DNA from: Suilimivivens sp964393865
GTDB taxonomy: Bacteria; Bacillota; Clostridia; Lachnospirales; Lachnospiraceae
Assembly (NCBI GenBank): GCA_964393865.1
Contig: CAYMUW010000002.1
Coordinates: 80,868 to 144,867, forward strand
Direction: 5' to 3'
DNA length: 64,000 bases
How positions within the stretch are numbered: the first letter of the stretch is position 1; each line of letters begins with the position of its first letter. The position numbers and the translations under genes were made by a program. Under the pieces are notes generated by a model. The model saw only the letters and a program-made list of their open reading frames with translations, had not been told where the DNA came from and ran no database searches. Below are positions 14,914-24,434 of this stretch, one piece after another.

Positions 14914-16385
14914 TACAATATCCCTACTTCCTCATCTGTGAAGAGCTCTGTCGCATAATAATAATCTCCTAACAGTTTGTAATACCCCCTCATGGTTGCT
15001 GTACTGATAAATCCGCCGGTCAGGTCTGTTGTGACCTTTTCAAACCCAGCGACGAAGCTCTCATATCCTATCACGTTGTTTTCAATTTCTGACCAGTCAA
15101 CAGGTTTGTCGCCCTCATTTAAGAATTTGATTTTCAGCTTGAGCCGCAACTGATAGTATTCCAGTATCTTTTCCGCTATTGCCGCCGCCTGTGTGCCGTT
15201 CAGAACTGTCCCGGTATAGGTTTTCGTGTTCCGGGACTGCCCTGCGCTCGTGTGGACCTCCGAGGCCGTGACACTCAAATCCTCTTTGTCATACTTCGTG
15301 CCGGTGATGACGACGTCCGTTTCAGAGCCTACCTTGAATGTCACATAATTATTGCCCTGCTCCAATATCAGGCCGGAATTGATGGACATATCCGCCGCCG
15401 GGGAAGACAGTTCCACCGTATATGTTCCGGCGGCATACGTGCCTTTGACAACCTCGCTCGTCTTGTCCTGCAAGGCATAAACCGGGTATTTTACCGTCAC
15501 GTCCGATATATAATCCTCATTGGAGGTCTGCGTGGAGAATTTCCTTGTCCGCTCCACAAACGTCTTTACAAGCCTGTCCGGGATATAGATGTCAATGTAA
15601 TCCCTGCGGCTGGAATCCGCTACCGCGCCGCAGGCAAAAAGGACTTCCCTTAACGCTTTCCGGCATGTGTTATTTTTCAGCCAGCCATACAGCGGTACCG
15701 CCCTGACTTCGTCCGACACCCGATAATCCGCTATTCCTGCCGCTGCCATGATGTCATCTATCACGTCACCGGCAGGCTCCCCGGAATACACTTTCCCTTT
15801 CAGGTAACGGCTGTTATCCAACAGCCCTTTCAGGTCAATGAAGGACATGGTTGTCACGTTCTTTTCCGCGCTGTGGCTGTCAAGAAAGAATTTCCCCAGA
15901 AGTCCTTTGCTGTCGTCCACATACTCATACGCCATGCACTCCTGCCCGGACTGTAATGCTTTGTGAAGCCCGTTGACGTTCCCGATATTAAATTTATCAT
16001 CCTCATCTATCAGCTTGAATTTCAGCTTGTTTATCGGAATCTTGTCGGAAATCGGGTCCGCCTCCTCCGTAAGCGAAGCCCCCTCTGCGGGAAGCCCCTC
16101 ATGCCCGATGAGCAAGTCTGTGCCATACTCGATAAAGCGGAATTTCACGTAACGGTGCGGCTTCGCTTTTGTAAACTGTATATTTAACTTTGCATAATCT
16201 TCCACCTGATTTTGCACAAAAAATATGTTTCCTGTTATCTCATATCTTTTTTCAGAAATGCAGATGCCGGATATGTCGTACCACCGGATGAACATTTCAA
16301 GCGGATAATCGCCCACAAAGTAAAATGTTAGCCCGTATGATGTATGGTTTTCCGTGAAATTAACATCAAACTGCGGATGCGCCAT
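14913..16385 (-). CDS. Baseplate/tail-associated protein, 490 aa
   Basis: The N-terminal 130 residues are strand-rich; residues 150-260 (LIDLKGLLDNSRYLKG, VIDDIMAAAGIADYRV) resemble the gp27/Tal-like hub domains of siphovirus tails; a later Ser/Thr/Ala-rich section and a C-terminal ATELFTDEEVGIL follow. Position after the distal tail protein agrees with a tail-hub role. No peptidase motif is evident. Confidence 0.65.
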   Translation of the reverse strand: MAHPQFDVNFTENHTSYGLTFYFVGDYPLEMFIRWYDISGICISEKRYEITGNIFFVQNQVEDYAKLNIQFTKAKPHRYVKFRFIEYGTDLLIGHEGLPAEGASLTEEADPISDKIPINKLKFKLIDEDDKFNIGNVNGLHKALQSGQECMAYEYVDDSKGLLGKFFLDSHSAEKNVTTMSFIDLKGLLDNSRYLKGKVYSGEPAGDVIDDIMAAAGIADYRVSDEVRAVPLYGWLKNNTCRKALREVLFACGAVADSSRRDYIDIYIPDRLVKTFVERTRKFSTQTSNEDYISDVTVKYPVYALQDKTSEVVKGTYAAGTYTVELSSPAADMSINSGLILEQGNNYVTFKVGSETDVVITGTKYDKEDLSVTASEVHTSAGQSRNTKTYTGTVLNGTQAAAIAEKILEYYQLRLKLKIKFLNEGDKPVDWSEIENNVIGYESFVAGFEKVTTDLTGGFISTATMRGYYKLLGDYYYATELFTDEEVGIL

Positions 16386-16699
16386 TATAGTACCCCCACT
16401 GAATCATCACTGTATAGTTCCCCTGCAAAAGAATAATGTCCAAGAGCGGCAAAGTCCCCGGTTTCATTGCTCATCATGTCTGAAAAATATACCGCCGTCC
16501 ATTCGTCAGGCATCTCCGGCATTGTTCCGTCCAATATGGAATAGTCTTTCTCTAATGTCATATAATCCGGGAACTCTACATCATCCTTTGCAAGGGAAAT
16601 ATTACCAAAATCCTGATTAGTTTCTGTATAAAAAACGCTGTCAGCGTTCGCAGTTGTGTCATATAATCCAAAAACTGCCCGAAAATGTGTTACCCTCAT
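16385..16699 (-). CDS. Small tail protein, 104 aa
   Basis: Acidic, strand-rich product with residues TLEKDYSILDGTMPEMPDEW, ending GELYSDDSVGVL, the shared C-terminal motif of this tail block. Overlaps the start of the 490-aa gene by one base. Function unknown. Confidence 0.6.
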   Translation of the reverse strand: MRVTHFRAVFGLYDTTANADSVFYTETNQDFGNISLAKDDVEFPDYMTLEKDYSILDGTMPEMPDEWTAVYFSDMMSNETGDFAALGHYSFAGELYSDDSVGVL

Positions 16700-16709
16700 A
16701 ATCCCTCCG

Positions 16710-17102
16710 TTATGGCGTCCTGAATGGCGCTTTCATGGTGAATTTACAAGTCAGGGCTTGGAATGTGGCGGTATTATTGTGTATCTTCATCGCCTCGTCC
16801 GTAACCTTGCTGATATAACCGCGGAATGAGAATGTCCCCTTTGGGTGTGGCAGGACAAAATCATGAAACTCTTCCGGCTCCGTCAGCTTGTCAATGAGGC
16901 TTTGGTAAAGGTCAGGGTCGTCAATGATGCCGAATCCCATATCATAATTGAGATATACCCCTAAAATTTCCCTTTTCAGGTCTCCGTTATCCTCGTCACG
17001 CTCCGCATACTTGTCCAGCACGTCAAAGCTGCGCTTCATGGAAAGCATCGGCACATCATAAAAAGCCCCGTCAATATATACTCCCTGCGTGTATTCTTTC
17101 AT
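16710..17102 (-). CDS. Distal-tail-like (Dit-type) protein, 130 aa
   Basis: VYIDGAFYDVPMLSMKRSFDVLDKYAE, DYDMGFGI-like and TFSFRGYISKVTDEAMK segments and position between tape measure and hub suggest a distal tail or tail-tip adaptor. Shorter than typical Dit proteins (about 250 aa), so only the N-terminal ring domain would be present. Moderate confidence. Confidence 0.55.
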   Translation of the reverse strand: MKEYTQGVYIDGAFYDVPMLSMKRSFDVLDKYAERDEDNGDLKREILGVYLNYDMGFGIIDDPDLYQSLIDKLTEPEEFHDFVLPHPKGTFSFRGYISKVTDEAMKIHNNTATFQALTCKFTMKAPFRTP

Positions 17103-17103
17103 G

Positions 17104-20100
17104 TCAGCCCCCTATCGGCTCAAGGTCATAGCCCCGGCGCGTCAGCTCGGAAAGGAATGCGTCAAGCGTCGTAGTCGCCACTTTCTCGCTGTCCATGTAA
17201 AGGTTTAGCGTTGTGGCGGTGTTCCCATATCCGCGGCTGTCCAGCACATTCCCTACCGCCTGCTCGATTGTGGAGAGCGGTGCCTCGACATTCGTTTGGC
17301 CCCGCCTCTGGTCGCCGAGGATCGCAGCGAATGGGTCGCCGCCCCTTATCACCGCGCCGTCCGCAAGCGCCGGTATCGTGACATTCGGTATCGTCCTCGC
17401 GTGAACGCTGGAAAGCGTGGGCTGCTCTAATGCGCTTGCCACGCTGTTAAACTGGTCTATCAGGTCATTGATCGCGCCCTCGATGTTCTTTATCCCGGCG
17501 TTGAAAATCCCGATGATAGTGTTCATGATATTACCTACCTGCGATACGATGGCCTTAAATCCCTGATATATACCGTTCTTCATGTTCTCCCCGAAAAGCT
17601 TCCACTGTGCCACCGTGAAGTACGGTTCTACGACAGTTTTCCACCATGTATTCATGTTCGCCGTCCACAGGGAATAAAACTCGTTCCAGACTTCCGTATA
17701 GGCAAGGATAAGGTTTTCCCATTGCAGATACCACGCGTCATACCCGAAATAAAGTTCCATGTTTTCTTCCAGCCATAACGTGAACGTTTCCGTCCAGTAT
17801 TCAATGAACAGGGTTACTTGTTCCTGCGCTGTGGTGAGCATTCCCGTAAATGCCGTAATAAAATACTCGTTTAACGGCTCTATCCCCGCCATGAGGCCGG
17901 TGACAATATTCCGCCCTAACTCCGTCCACTTTTCCGCTGTGAACAGTTCGTATACCGCCTCTATATTGTCTGATATGCCGTTCTTTAAGCCCTCGACGAG
18001 ATATTCTCCGTTTTCCGCCATCACAGTCGAAGGACTGTTTATGCCAAGCTTTTCTTTAAACCAGTCTGATATCTTTCCGGCAACTTCCATGACATTTGAT
18101 TTCAAGTCTTCCCATTTTTCCTTAATACCGCCAATAACGCCGTCTATGAGGTTTTTCCCGGCGGTTTTCATTTTTTCAACGAAATTGCCGGGTATGCTAG
18201 ATATATCCTCCCATGCCGCTTCCCAATCGCCACTAAACACGTCAGTTAAAAATTGCACAATGGAGCGTATGACATCTATAATTGCGTTTATCGTGTCTGC
18301 AATAAATCCAACAACCGGGGCGACTACTGTCATAATAAAATCAATTACAGATGCAACAACAGGAGCGATATATTCAATAATCCAGGCTATAAGCGGTTCC
18401 AGAATGTTCTCCCATAACGCCTTAAACATATCTGCCAAATCGCCCAAAAGCCCTATTATATTGTCAATAAGCGGCTGAATGTGCTCTTTCCATAATGTAT
18501 CAAATTTAGCAGCCCATTCCTCTAAGATAGGCTGCACGTTCCCATTCCAGAACTCAAGAAACTTTCCCACTAAATCGGAAAGCCCCTGTGCCACGGAATC
18601 AAAGAACGGCTTTAGATGTTCATCATAGACCTCATTCAGCTTATCGAATGTATCATCAATGCCCTGCTTAATTGTTCCGGTGATATCTGCCAGCACGCCT
18701 AAAAATCCCTCTAAAGCGGTTCGGAATCCCTCTTTATTATCAACAAAAGGCTGTATGATGATATTTGCTATATCCCTGAATAGTTCGGATGCAAGCTCCG
18801 TAACGCCCATGAACGCATCAGTAAATATTCCAATGATATTTGCGGTAAGCTGCTGCCCGCTCTCGCTTGCGAACGCCTCGAACACATAGGCTATAGACTG
18901 GAAAAGTTCAGCGAATAGGTAGTTGATATCTTCCCATATGTCGAACATGGATATAAGGTATTCTTTTATGCGCTCTTTATTCTGTTCCAGATATTTTGCT
19001 ATGCCGCCCAAAAGATTGGTTGCGATAGTAAGCCCGATACTTGCCATAGAACCGACGAGAGAGCCTAGCATATACGCCACAGACTGCGCCCATGAATCAG
19101 CCGCCGCCAACACGGCAGGGTCGGTAAATATATCTTTCAGGCTTTCTTTAATGGATGCTATACTGTCCTTGATGGATTCCCATCGGTATTCCCAATCGCC
19201 AAGCCCATCCCAGAACCCTTCCATAAAGATATTTTTTAGTTTTTCCAAATAATCTAAAATAGGCTTTAAAAATTCTTTGATTTTGTCAATCCAATCAAGA
19301 AGTTTATTATCAACAGGCACTTCCTCAAACATATCCTGTGCTGAAACGCCCGCTCCGCTTCCGCTGGAATCTTCTTTCTTGTTCAGCACTTCCAACGTGT
19401 CAAAGGACGCTAACGCCCCGGCCGCCTTTTTCGCCGCCGAAGCCGTGCCATTTAAGGAATCCGCATAATCCTCCTGTACCGCTGTCGCCTTTGTCCACGT
19501 GCTTGCGCCGGTGAGCGCTGCGATAAGCTGGTTTATCCAGTTCACAGCGGTAATGATGTGATTTATTAGGCTAATGAGATGTGGTACCGCCATCTGGATA
19601 ATCGGAGCAAACGCCGCCGCGAAGCTGTTCTTTAGCTGCGTACAAGCAGACTTTAAGGAAGATACCGCCTGATTGTACCCGTCTGAATACTGGACAAAGT
19701 TTTCAAGACCTTCTTTCAATGCAGTACGGAGCTTGTTGACGAGCAAGTACAGGCTCCTTATCCCAAGCCCGTATTTCAGTATGGTTTTTAGGCCGCGTTT
19801 TAGGGAAGATGAAACGCCGTCAACCGCCTTTTTGCTGCTGCTAATGCCGCTTGACATGGATTTCCCGGCTTTCTTCGCGGCGGCCGCCATCTTGTCGAAA
19901 CCCACTGCGGCGGATTCCTGCTTCTCCGCCAGTTCCGCAAAGCGCATTTTTGACGCATCAATGCTGTTTTCAATCTCCTGCAGCTTTTCGGCGGTACTGG
20001 CAAACTCGTCCGTGTTCTTTCCGAGTGTAAAAGCCTCTCCAGTGTCAACAAGGTCTTGTAGCTCACTTTTTAAATATGGCAGGGAATTTTGAAGCTGCTC

Positions 20101-20397
20101 TATGTCATACTGCATACGCCGAAATGTCACAGAGCTTTCAGTGCCGCCAGTTGCAAGAAACTTTTCTTTCCGCTCCGTCAAAACGGCCAGCTTCTTTTCC
20201 GTCGCTTCAATCTGCTTTTGGACTTCCGTATATTCCGTTGTGGGAATCTTAGCGCTCCCCAATTCCTGCAGGCGTGCACGCAAACGGGAAGCCTCATTCT
20301 CCAATTTTGCGATGGAGTTTTTCAGCTTCATCATCTGGCTTGTGATATTTGTGTTGATGTCGGTATTTATCCTGATAGAGCCGTCGTAACTTGCCAT
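17104..20397 (-). CDS. Tape measure protein, 1097 aa
   Basis: The longest gene of the prophage. Residues 15-190 are coiled coil; residues 205-300 hold hydrophobic segments (APIIQMAVPHLISLINHI and GLGIRSLYLL); residues 350-760 are amphipathic repeats rich in W, D and F; then GINSPSTVMAENGEYLVEGL, the signature of tape-measure C-terminal halves. It sets tail length and helps DNA entry. At roughly 0.15 nm per residue this predicts a tail near 160 nm. Confidence 0.93.
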   Translation of the reverse strand: MASYDGSIRINTDINTNITSQMMKLKNSIAKLENEASRLRARLQELGSAKIPTTEYTEVQKQIEATEKKLAVLTERKEKFLATGGTESSVTFRRMQYDIEQLQNSLPYLKSELQDLVDTGEAFTLGKNTDEFASTAEKLQEIENSIDASKMRFAELAEKQESAAVGFDKMAAAAKKAGKSMSSGISSSKKAVDGVSSSLKRGLKTILKYGLGIRSLYLLVNKLRTALKEGLENFVQYSDGYNQAVSSLKSACTQLKNSFAAAFAPIIQMAVPHLISLINHIITAVNWINQLIAALTGASTWTKATAVQEDYADSLNGTASAAKKAAGALASFDTLEVLNKKEDSSGSGAGVSAQDMFEEVPVDNKLLDWIDKIKEFLKPILDYLEKLKNIFMEGFWDGLGDWEYRWESIKDSIASIKESLKDIFTDPAVLAAADSWAQSVAYMLGSLVGSMASIGLTIATNLLGGIAKYLEQNKERIKEYLISMFDIWEDINYLFAELFQSIAYVFEAFASESGQQLTANIIGIFTDAFMGVTELASELFRDIANIIIQPFVDNKEGFRTALEGFLGVLADITGTIKQGIDDTFDKLNEVYDEHLKPFFDSVAQGLSDLVGKFLEFWNGNVQPILEEWAAKFDTLWKEHIQPLIDNIIGLLGDLADMFKALWENILEPLIAWIIEYIAPVVASVIDFIMTVVAPVVGFIADTINAIIDVIRSIVQFLTDVFSGDWEAAWEDISSIPGNFVEKMKTAGKNLIDGVIGGIKEKWEDLKSNVMEVAGKISDWFKEKLGINSPSTVMAENGEYLVEGLKNGISDNIEAVYELFTAEKWTELGRNIVTGLMAGIEPLNEYFITAFTGMLTTAQEQVTLFIEYWTETFTLWLEENMELYFGYDAWYLQWENLILAYTEVWNEFYSLWTANMNTWWKTVVEPYFTVAQWKLFGENMKNGIYQGFKAIVSQVGNIMNTIIGIFNAGIKNIEGAINDLIDQFNSVASALEQPTLSSVHARTIPNVTIPALADGAVIRGGDPFAAILGDQRRGQTNVEAPLSTIEQAVGNVLDSRGYGNTATTLNLYMDSEKVATTTLDAFLSELTRRGYDLEPIGG

Positions 20398-20463
20398 AGC
20401 ACCACCTCATATCTTTTCTGGTCAGCGGCTATCCGTTTAGAGGATAGCCGGTTTCTTTTCCTG

Positions 20464-20811
20464 TTATGGGATATAAATCTTCTGCCCGACATATATCCTG
20501 TTCTTGTCGGCAATACGGTTAATCTGCATGATGTCATTGACCGTGGTGCCGTACTTCTTAGCGATTGTGGAAAGGGTATCGCCGCTCTTCACCGCATATG
20601 ATTTGTATGTGACGGTTTTCTCCTGATCCACCGTGCCGCCGAGCAGGCGTATCATCCCAAGGTTCTGCTCCTCCGTGCCCTTGTAGCCGCTTATGCCCAG
20701 CTTCGCCGCAAGAGCTTTCCTGTACGCAAAATCCGACGGATAGCCCAGCCGCCTTTACCTTTTGCCAGTCAATCTTCCCTGGTGCTTCGATACGTCAATC
20801 CCTTTAACCAT
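20464..20811 (-). pseudogene. GH25 lysozyme-LysM remnant, frameshifted and internally deleted
   Basis: MVKGIDVSKHQG, the start of GH25 lysozymes, is followed by a one-base deletion in an A-run; the next frame continues KIDWQKVKAAG. A junction then joins to a linker (YPSDFAYRKALAAKLGIS) and a LysM domain (YAVKSGDTLSTIAKKYG, VGQKIYIP). Most of the catalytic barrel is missing. Lies between Gp15 and tape measure, an odd place for an endolysin. Confidence 0.75.
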
Positions 20812-20816
20812 ATTTG

Positions 20817-21437
20817 TTATCTCCTTTTCACAAACTGCATAAATGCGTCTACCGCTTCCTGCTCGTCCTCTGTCAGTTCTTCTTCCGGCTGTTCCAGCGC
20901 ATACCTTTTCTTTGCTTCTTTCAGCGCGTTCTTGCTTTCCGCGTCCATCTTCGGCTTGATCTTCCGCGTCCGCAGGTCTATCACCCGCGTAAAGGCGCAT
21001 TCCTCCAGCGTGGACAATAGCCCCATGAAAACCCAAAAGTGCATATCAGAGGTATTTAAGTCTATATGGAACTGCGTCAGGAAAGCGGAATAAATGCGCC
21101 ACTGGTCAATATCGTAATCCATGTCTTTCCTGTTATTCTGTTCGCCGCTATCAACCTTGTTATCCATGTACCACCCGGTTAAGAACCACTGAATCCCCTC
21201 CTGTGCCGTCATGCTGTCCGGCAGGGGTGCTTTTTCCCCGCCCTCCATAAACGGCGCTGGACGCCCCTCTCTATCAGTGTCCATAAACAGCAATTCATAC
21301 CCCGCCCGGATTTTCTCATAGTCCGTCAAGTCCCTGTCGCTGTATGCCTGAAATATCTGTATGCCGATACGGAAGTCCGTGTTAATGCGGTAACCTTTGT
21401 ATTCCTCTGGGAGCCTGTCCAGCAGGATATTCCACAT
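20817..21437 (-). CDS. Bacteriophage Gp15-family tail assembly protein
   Basis: 206 aa beginning MWNILLDRLPEEYKGYRINTD, with YDIDQWRIYSAFLTQF and FWVFMGLLSTLEE, the recognisable core of Gp15 proteins encoded next to tape measure genes. Together with the preceding 151-aa gene it takes the place of the G/GT tail chaperones. Overlaps that gene by one base. Confidence 0.8.
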   Translation of the reverse strand: MWNILLDRLPEEYKGYRINTDFRIGIQIFQAYSDRDLTDYEKIRAGYELLFMDTDREGRPAPFMEGGEKAPLPDSMTAQEGIQWFLTGWYMDNKVDSGEQNNRKDMDYDIDQWRIYSAFLTQFHIDLNTSDMHFWVFMGLLSTLEECAFTRVIDLRTRKIKPKMDAESKNALKEAKKRYALEQPEEELTEDEQEAVDAFMQFVKRR

Positions 21438-21892
21438 CAGCTTTTCGCTCCCCGACGCCTCGCACTGTATTTCAGGTTAATATTTTCATGACGCTCTTTC
21501 GCGTATTTGTCCAAAAACGGCGTTATCTTTTCCAAAAAATCCGTGATAGCATAGAAATCTGGCGTAACGCCGCAGAATATCTTCCTGCATGCATCCGCGC
21601 CAAAAATGGCGTCTATCTTTGTGCAGGCCTTTTTGATGAAAGCATCGTAAGCGGAAACAACGTTGTCAAACGCTTCTGTATTTAACTCCCCATCCTCGTT
21701 TTTAATGTCATTGGCCTTTTTCCCGATTTCCTGCATTTGCATAGACGCTTCCTCTGATTCAATCCATTTCAGGAAGTCCGCAAACGCCTTAAACATGCTG
21801 CTGTCCGTCACGGAAAACTGGATATACTCGCCATCGTCATTGACCTCAATTTTCTTTATGCCGTTTTCGATGCGTAAGCTGTCCATTCCCAT
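21437..21892 (-). CDS. Tail assembly chaperone-like protein, 151 aa
   Basis: Acidic, helical protein (EVNDDGEYIQFSVTDSSMFK; YDAFIKKACTKIDAIFGADA) between tail tube and Gp15. Size and position match the first tail chaperone of Gp15-type phages. The FGADACRKIF motif is characteristic in my judgement, though I cannot name a Pfam family with certainty. Confidence 0.65.
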   Translation of the reverse strand: MGMDSLRIENGIKKIEVNDDGEYIQFSVTDSSMFKAFADFLKWIESEEASMQMQEIGKKANDIKNEDGELNTEAFDNVVSAYDAFIKKACTKIDAIFGADACRKIFCGVTPDFYAITDFLEKITPFLDKYAKERHENINLKYSARRRGAKS

Positions 21893-21903
21893 ACGTCACC
21901 TCC

Positions 21904-22398
21904 TTAATCGCTCAAACTGCCGCCGGCGGTGAACGTGCCTGTTTCCGCGTTGAACGTGCCTGTAATCGGGTCGCCGACGCCGCCGAGGGTGATGGTGTCA
22001 GTCACGTTACTGCCCGCGTCCCCGCCGGTGCTGCCGACCGATACCGCACATTTCCGCTGCACCGCGGGATAGGACGGGCCGGAGCCTGTCAGCCTTACCC
22101 GCAGATAAGAAGTATTGGCCGCGCTCCCGGTGGGAAGCGTGTCAATCATGCTGTTAAACCAGTCGGTTAAATCCGTGTCCTCCTGATCCACATTCTGCCG
22201 CTCAATCTCGATGGACGGCGTATAGGATTTAATCATTGTGGTACCGTTTTCCTGATTAATCCACTGTTCGGTTTCTTCTTCGGGGTTCATTTCCTCGGAT
22301 AAGGAAGATACGCCCTCGCCTATCAGGTGATAGTCTGGGTTTGCCAGAGTGGCATCCATGTTGACGTCAACAAGGTGCTGTAAAAGATGTCTTTTCAT
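21904..22398 (-). CDS. Major tail tube protein, 164 aa
   Basis: MKRHLLQHLVDVNMDATL is followed by YHLIGEGVSSLSEEMNPE and a strand-rich body; VTDTITLGGVGDPITGTFN closes the fold. Typical tail-tube length and position, before the chaperones and tape measure. Its leader (22399-22462) repeats that of the major capsid gene, consistent with the two most abundant virion proteins sharing expression signals. Confidence 0.8.
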   Translation of the reverse strand: MKRHLLQHLVDVNMDATLANPDYHLIGEGVSSLSEEMNPEEETEQWINQENGTTMIKSYTPSIEIERQNVDQEDTDLTDWFNSMIDTLPTGSAANTSYLRVRLTGSGPSYPAVQRKCAVSVGSTGGDAGSNVTDTITLGGVGDPITGTFNAETGTFTAGGSLSD

Positions 22399-22462
22399 TT
22401 CATTTCCTTTCTACCGCTAACTTTTGCGGTGAGGGGCGGCAATCGTGCAAATATGCCGTCCG
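22399..22462 (-). promoter_or_regulatory. Duplicated structural-gene leader, copy in front of tail tube
   Basis: Hairpin ACCGCAAAAGTTAGCGGT (5-bp stem, 22413-22430) followed at once by AGAAAGGAAAT and the ATG. The 60-base leader closely matches 28059-28124 in front of the capsid gene, including the CACGA..GCCGC..CCCT segment upstream of the hairpin. Confidence 0.75.
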
Positions 22463-22465
22463 TGT

Positions 22466-22933
22466 TTAAAAATTTTTTTTGTATGTCAAGGTTGCGGTGG
22501 AAACAAAAACCATGTTCCCGTCCTCCCCCTTTTCATCTACCGCCGAGAAAGTGTTTAGGAGCGTTATGTCGGTCACTTTCCGCTTGTCCGTGAGCGCGGG
22601 CAAATCCCCGGTGTTTTCCAGCCATGCCATAATCCCGGCAACAATCTTTTGTGAAAGTATTTTCTGGTTGTCCGACCGGGGATAGCACTTATACGCTATC
22701 TGGAAATCCACGCTTGCGGAAAAGCTGCCGTCTATGTACCATTGCCTGTACTGCGCATTATCCTGTGTAGGTATCACGCAGATATTCTCCTTCGCGTCGC
22801 TGGTTAAGTATGAAATATCAATCTCCCCAACATCCTCCGGGAACTCGTACTGCTTCACAAGGCGGTAAATCGCCTCGGAAACAAGGTCGTATTCCGTTTG
22901 GGATAAGGGTGTTATGGTGTTGGCTTCTGACAT
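22466..22933 (-). CDS. Tail terminator/neck-type protein, 155 aa
   Basis: TEYDLVSEAIYRLVKQYEF, WYIDGSFSASVDFQIAYKCY and KVTDITLLNTFSAVDEKG give the alpha-beta-beta layout of siphovirus tail terminator proteins, about 150 aa long. Directly upstream of the tail tube. Assignment is from position, length and fold pattern. Confidence 0.6.
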   Translation of the reverse strand: MSEANTITPLSQTEYDLVSEAIYRLVKQYEFPEDVGEIDISYLTSDAKENICVIPTQDNAQYRQWYIDGSFSASVDFQIAYKCYPRSDNQKILSQKIVAGIMAWLENTGDLPALTDKRKVTDITLLNTFSAVDEKGEDGNMVFVSTATLTYKKNF

Positions 22934-22937
22934 CTAA

Positions 22938-23110
22938 TCACCTCCAATCGTTCGTCAAAAAGCTGCCCGACAAGATGTCCACAAAACTTTCTCTCTTTTC
23001 CTTGCCGCATATTTTGCATTTACAAATAGCAGTTAAAACTTCAAATCCGCTTAATCGTAATGCGAATGCCTAAAATCGCCTATGCGTTCCCACTCATGTA
23101 TGTGCAGCAT
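22938..23110 (-). pseudogene. Frameshifted small zinc-ribbon protein
   Basis: ATG 23110 gives MLHIHEWERIGDFRHSHYD then a stop; the next frame continues LSGFEVLTAICKCKICGKEK and on to FLTNDWR. Adding one T (GATTAAGC to GATTTAAGC near 23051) would make one protein of about 57 aa with a CxCxxC knuckle. A broken small gene in the neck region. Confidence 0.6.
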
Positions 23111-23111
23111 C

Positions 23112-23600
23112 TCACCGTCCTCCAATCACGAAACTCGGTATCAGTACCGGCTCATCCAGCGTCTTGACTTCATACACATATCCGTACATTTCCTTACAGT
23201 AGTTATACCAGCCAAGCCGCCACTTCGTATCTTCGTGGATAATCCCGGTAGGCAAATCAATGTCAATGCCGGAATCCTCTTTCTTTGCCACAATGAAGAA
23301 ATTCTGCTCCGTGGTGCTTACCGTGAAATATTCCTCCATCTGCTCCGCCGATAAGTCATTCCATTCCTCCGCAGGCTTGTACGGCTTCGGCAAGTCCGCT
23401 TTCGGTATCGTGACCGTGCAGGCGTTCGCTGTTTCAAGCCCTGCCGCCTGAATGTTCGCCGCCTGCGATACTGCCACGCGGATATTGTCAAAGCGTGTGC
23501 CGAAATACTGTTCCTCTCCGGCAGTCTTGTTTTCATAGCGGTTATACAGGACTATGGAGCAGTTATAGACTTCGGGGAATTGCTCTCTCATGTTAATCAT
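23112..23600 (-). CDS. Head-closure/neck-region protein, 162 aa
   Basis: Strand-rich protein (YNCSIVLYNRYENKTAG, FIVAKKEDSGIDIDLP) with a central helix containing DLSAEQMEEYFTV. It lies between the endolysin and the tail terminator, where a head-completion or neck protein is expected after removal of the lysis block. No firm family. Confidence 0.5.
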   Translation of the reverse strand: MINMREQFPEVYNCSIVLYNRYENKTAGEEQYFGTRFDNIRVAVSQAANIQAAGLETANACTVTIPKADLPKPYKPAEEWNDLSAEQMEEYFTVSTTEQNFFIVAKKEDSGIDIDLPTGIIHEDTKWRLGWYNYCKEMYGYVYEVKTLDEPVLIPSFVIGGR

Positions 23601-23609
23601 ATTGTGCTC

Positions 23610-24434
23610 CTATGCCAGCCCTAACAGCTTCTTCCATATTTTGCCCTTTGCCGTCACTTCTCCGTCCACCGTACAGCCGTTTGCTTTCTGATATGCTTTT
23701 ACCGCCGAATCAAACTTTGTCCCGGCGATACCGTCCGCTGTGCCGCAGGAATAACCGAGATAGTTAAGGTACGTCTGCAAAGGCTTCACAACCGCATGTT
23801 TACTGTTCTTTGTCTTTGATACCGTGATGGTCTTTGAGAGCGTTTCACTTCCTGCTATTCCGTCCATCTTTGCGCCGACTGCCGACTGTATATCTTTGAT
23901 AAACTGCATCTTACTGTAAGATACACTGTTTGCAGCAGCCGCCGTTTCTACACCATCATACTGTGTCAGGTCGTATTTACTGATAATGGACATGACGGAA
24001 TTGACCTCCGTGGAGCTTGTCATGTAGCCGCATGCCTTAATCTGCGACATCTGCGTCTTATAATCCACGCCCGATTTTACGCCGCTGTAAAGGCTTGTGT
24101 TGAGCAGTTCATAATAGTTGTAAACGCCCTGCTCCATGCTGTCATAGGCACGGAAAGCCGCCGTAATGGCGGTATGTACACCGACTTGGTATTCCTCTCC
24201 CGTCTTGGACGTGAAGAATTTGCCGCCCCAGTACTTCGTTGCGGTCTTGCCTGTGCCTACCTTCTGCCCAAAATAAGAATGATGCTTACAGCTTCCTGCC
24301 GTTCCATACGCACACTCCACGCACGCCATGCCGATTGCTACCGAAGGAAGAACCTTTCCCAATTCCTTATAGGCCTTCTGCGCAAGCGGCGCGATTTCCG
24401 ATATGAATTTGTTTATTTGCGCTGTTGTCGCCAT
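23610..24434 (-). CDS. Endolysin: glucosaminidase domain plus peptidoglycan-binding domain
   Basis: 274 aa from ATG 24434, preceded by AGAGGTGG. Residues 1-150 form a mannosyl-glycoprotein endo-beta-N-acetylglucosaminidase (LytG/FlgJ-like) domain: LPSVAIGMACVECAYGTAG with the catalytic-region E, SYFGQKVG, YDSMEQGVYNYY. Residues 200-270 form a PG_binding_1 domain (VKPLQTYLNYLGY and VDGEVTAKGKIWKKLLG). Cleaves host wall at lysis. Coupled to the membrane gene upstream (TGATGG overlap). Confidence 0.85.
   Translation of the reverse strand: MATTAQINKFISEIAPLAQKAYKELGKVLPSVAIGMACVECAYGTAGSCKHHSYFGQKVGTGKTATKYWGGKFFTSKTGEEYQVGVHTAITAAFRAYDSMEQGVYNYYELLNTSLYSGVKSGVDYKTQMSQIKACGYMTSSTEVNSVMSIISKYDLTQYDGVETAAAANSVSYSKMQFIKDIQSAVGAKMDGIAGSETLSKTITVSKTKNSKHAVVKPLQTYLNYLGYSCGTADGIAGTKFDSAVKAYQKANGCTVDGEVTAKGKIWKKLLGLA

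Noticed and set aside
17759..20389. Several plus-strand open frames under the tape measure gene
   Set aside because: All are antisense shadows rich in Ser/Pro/Ala without ribosome sites.
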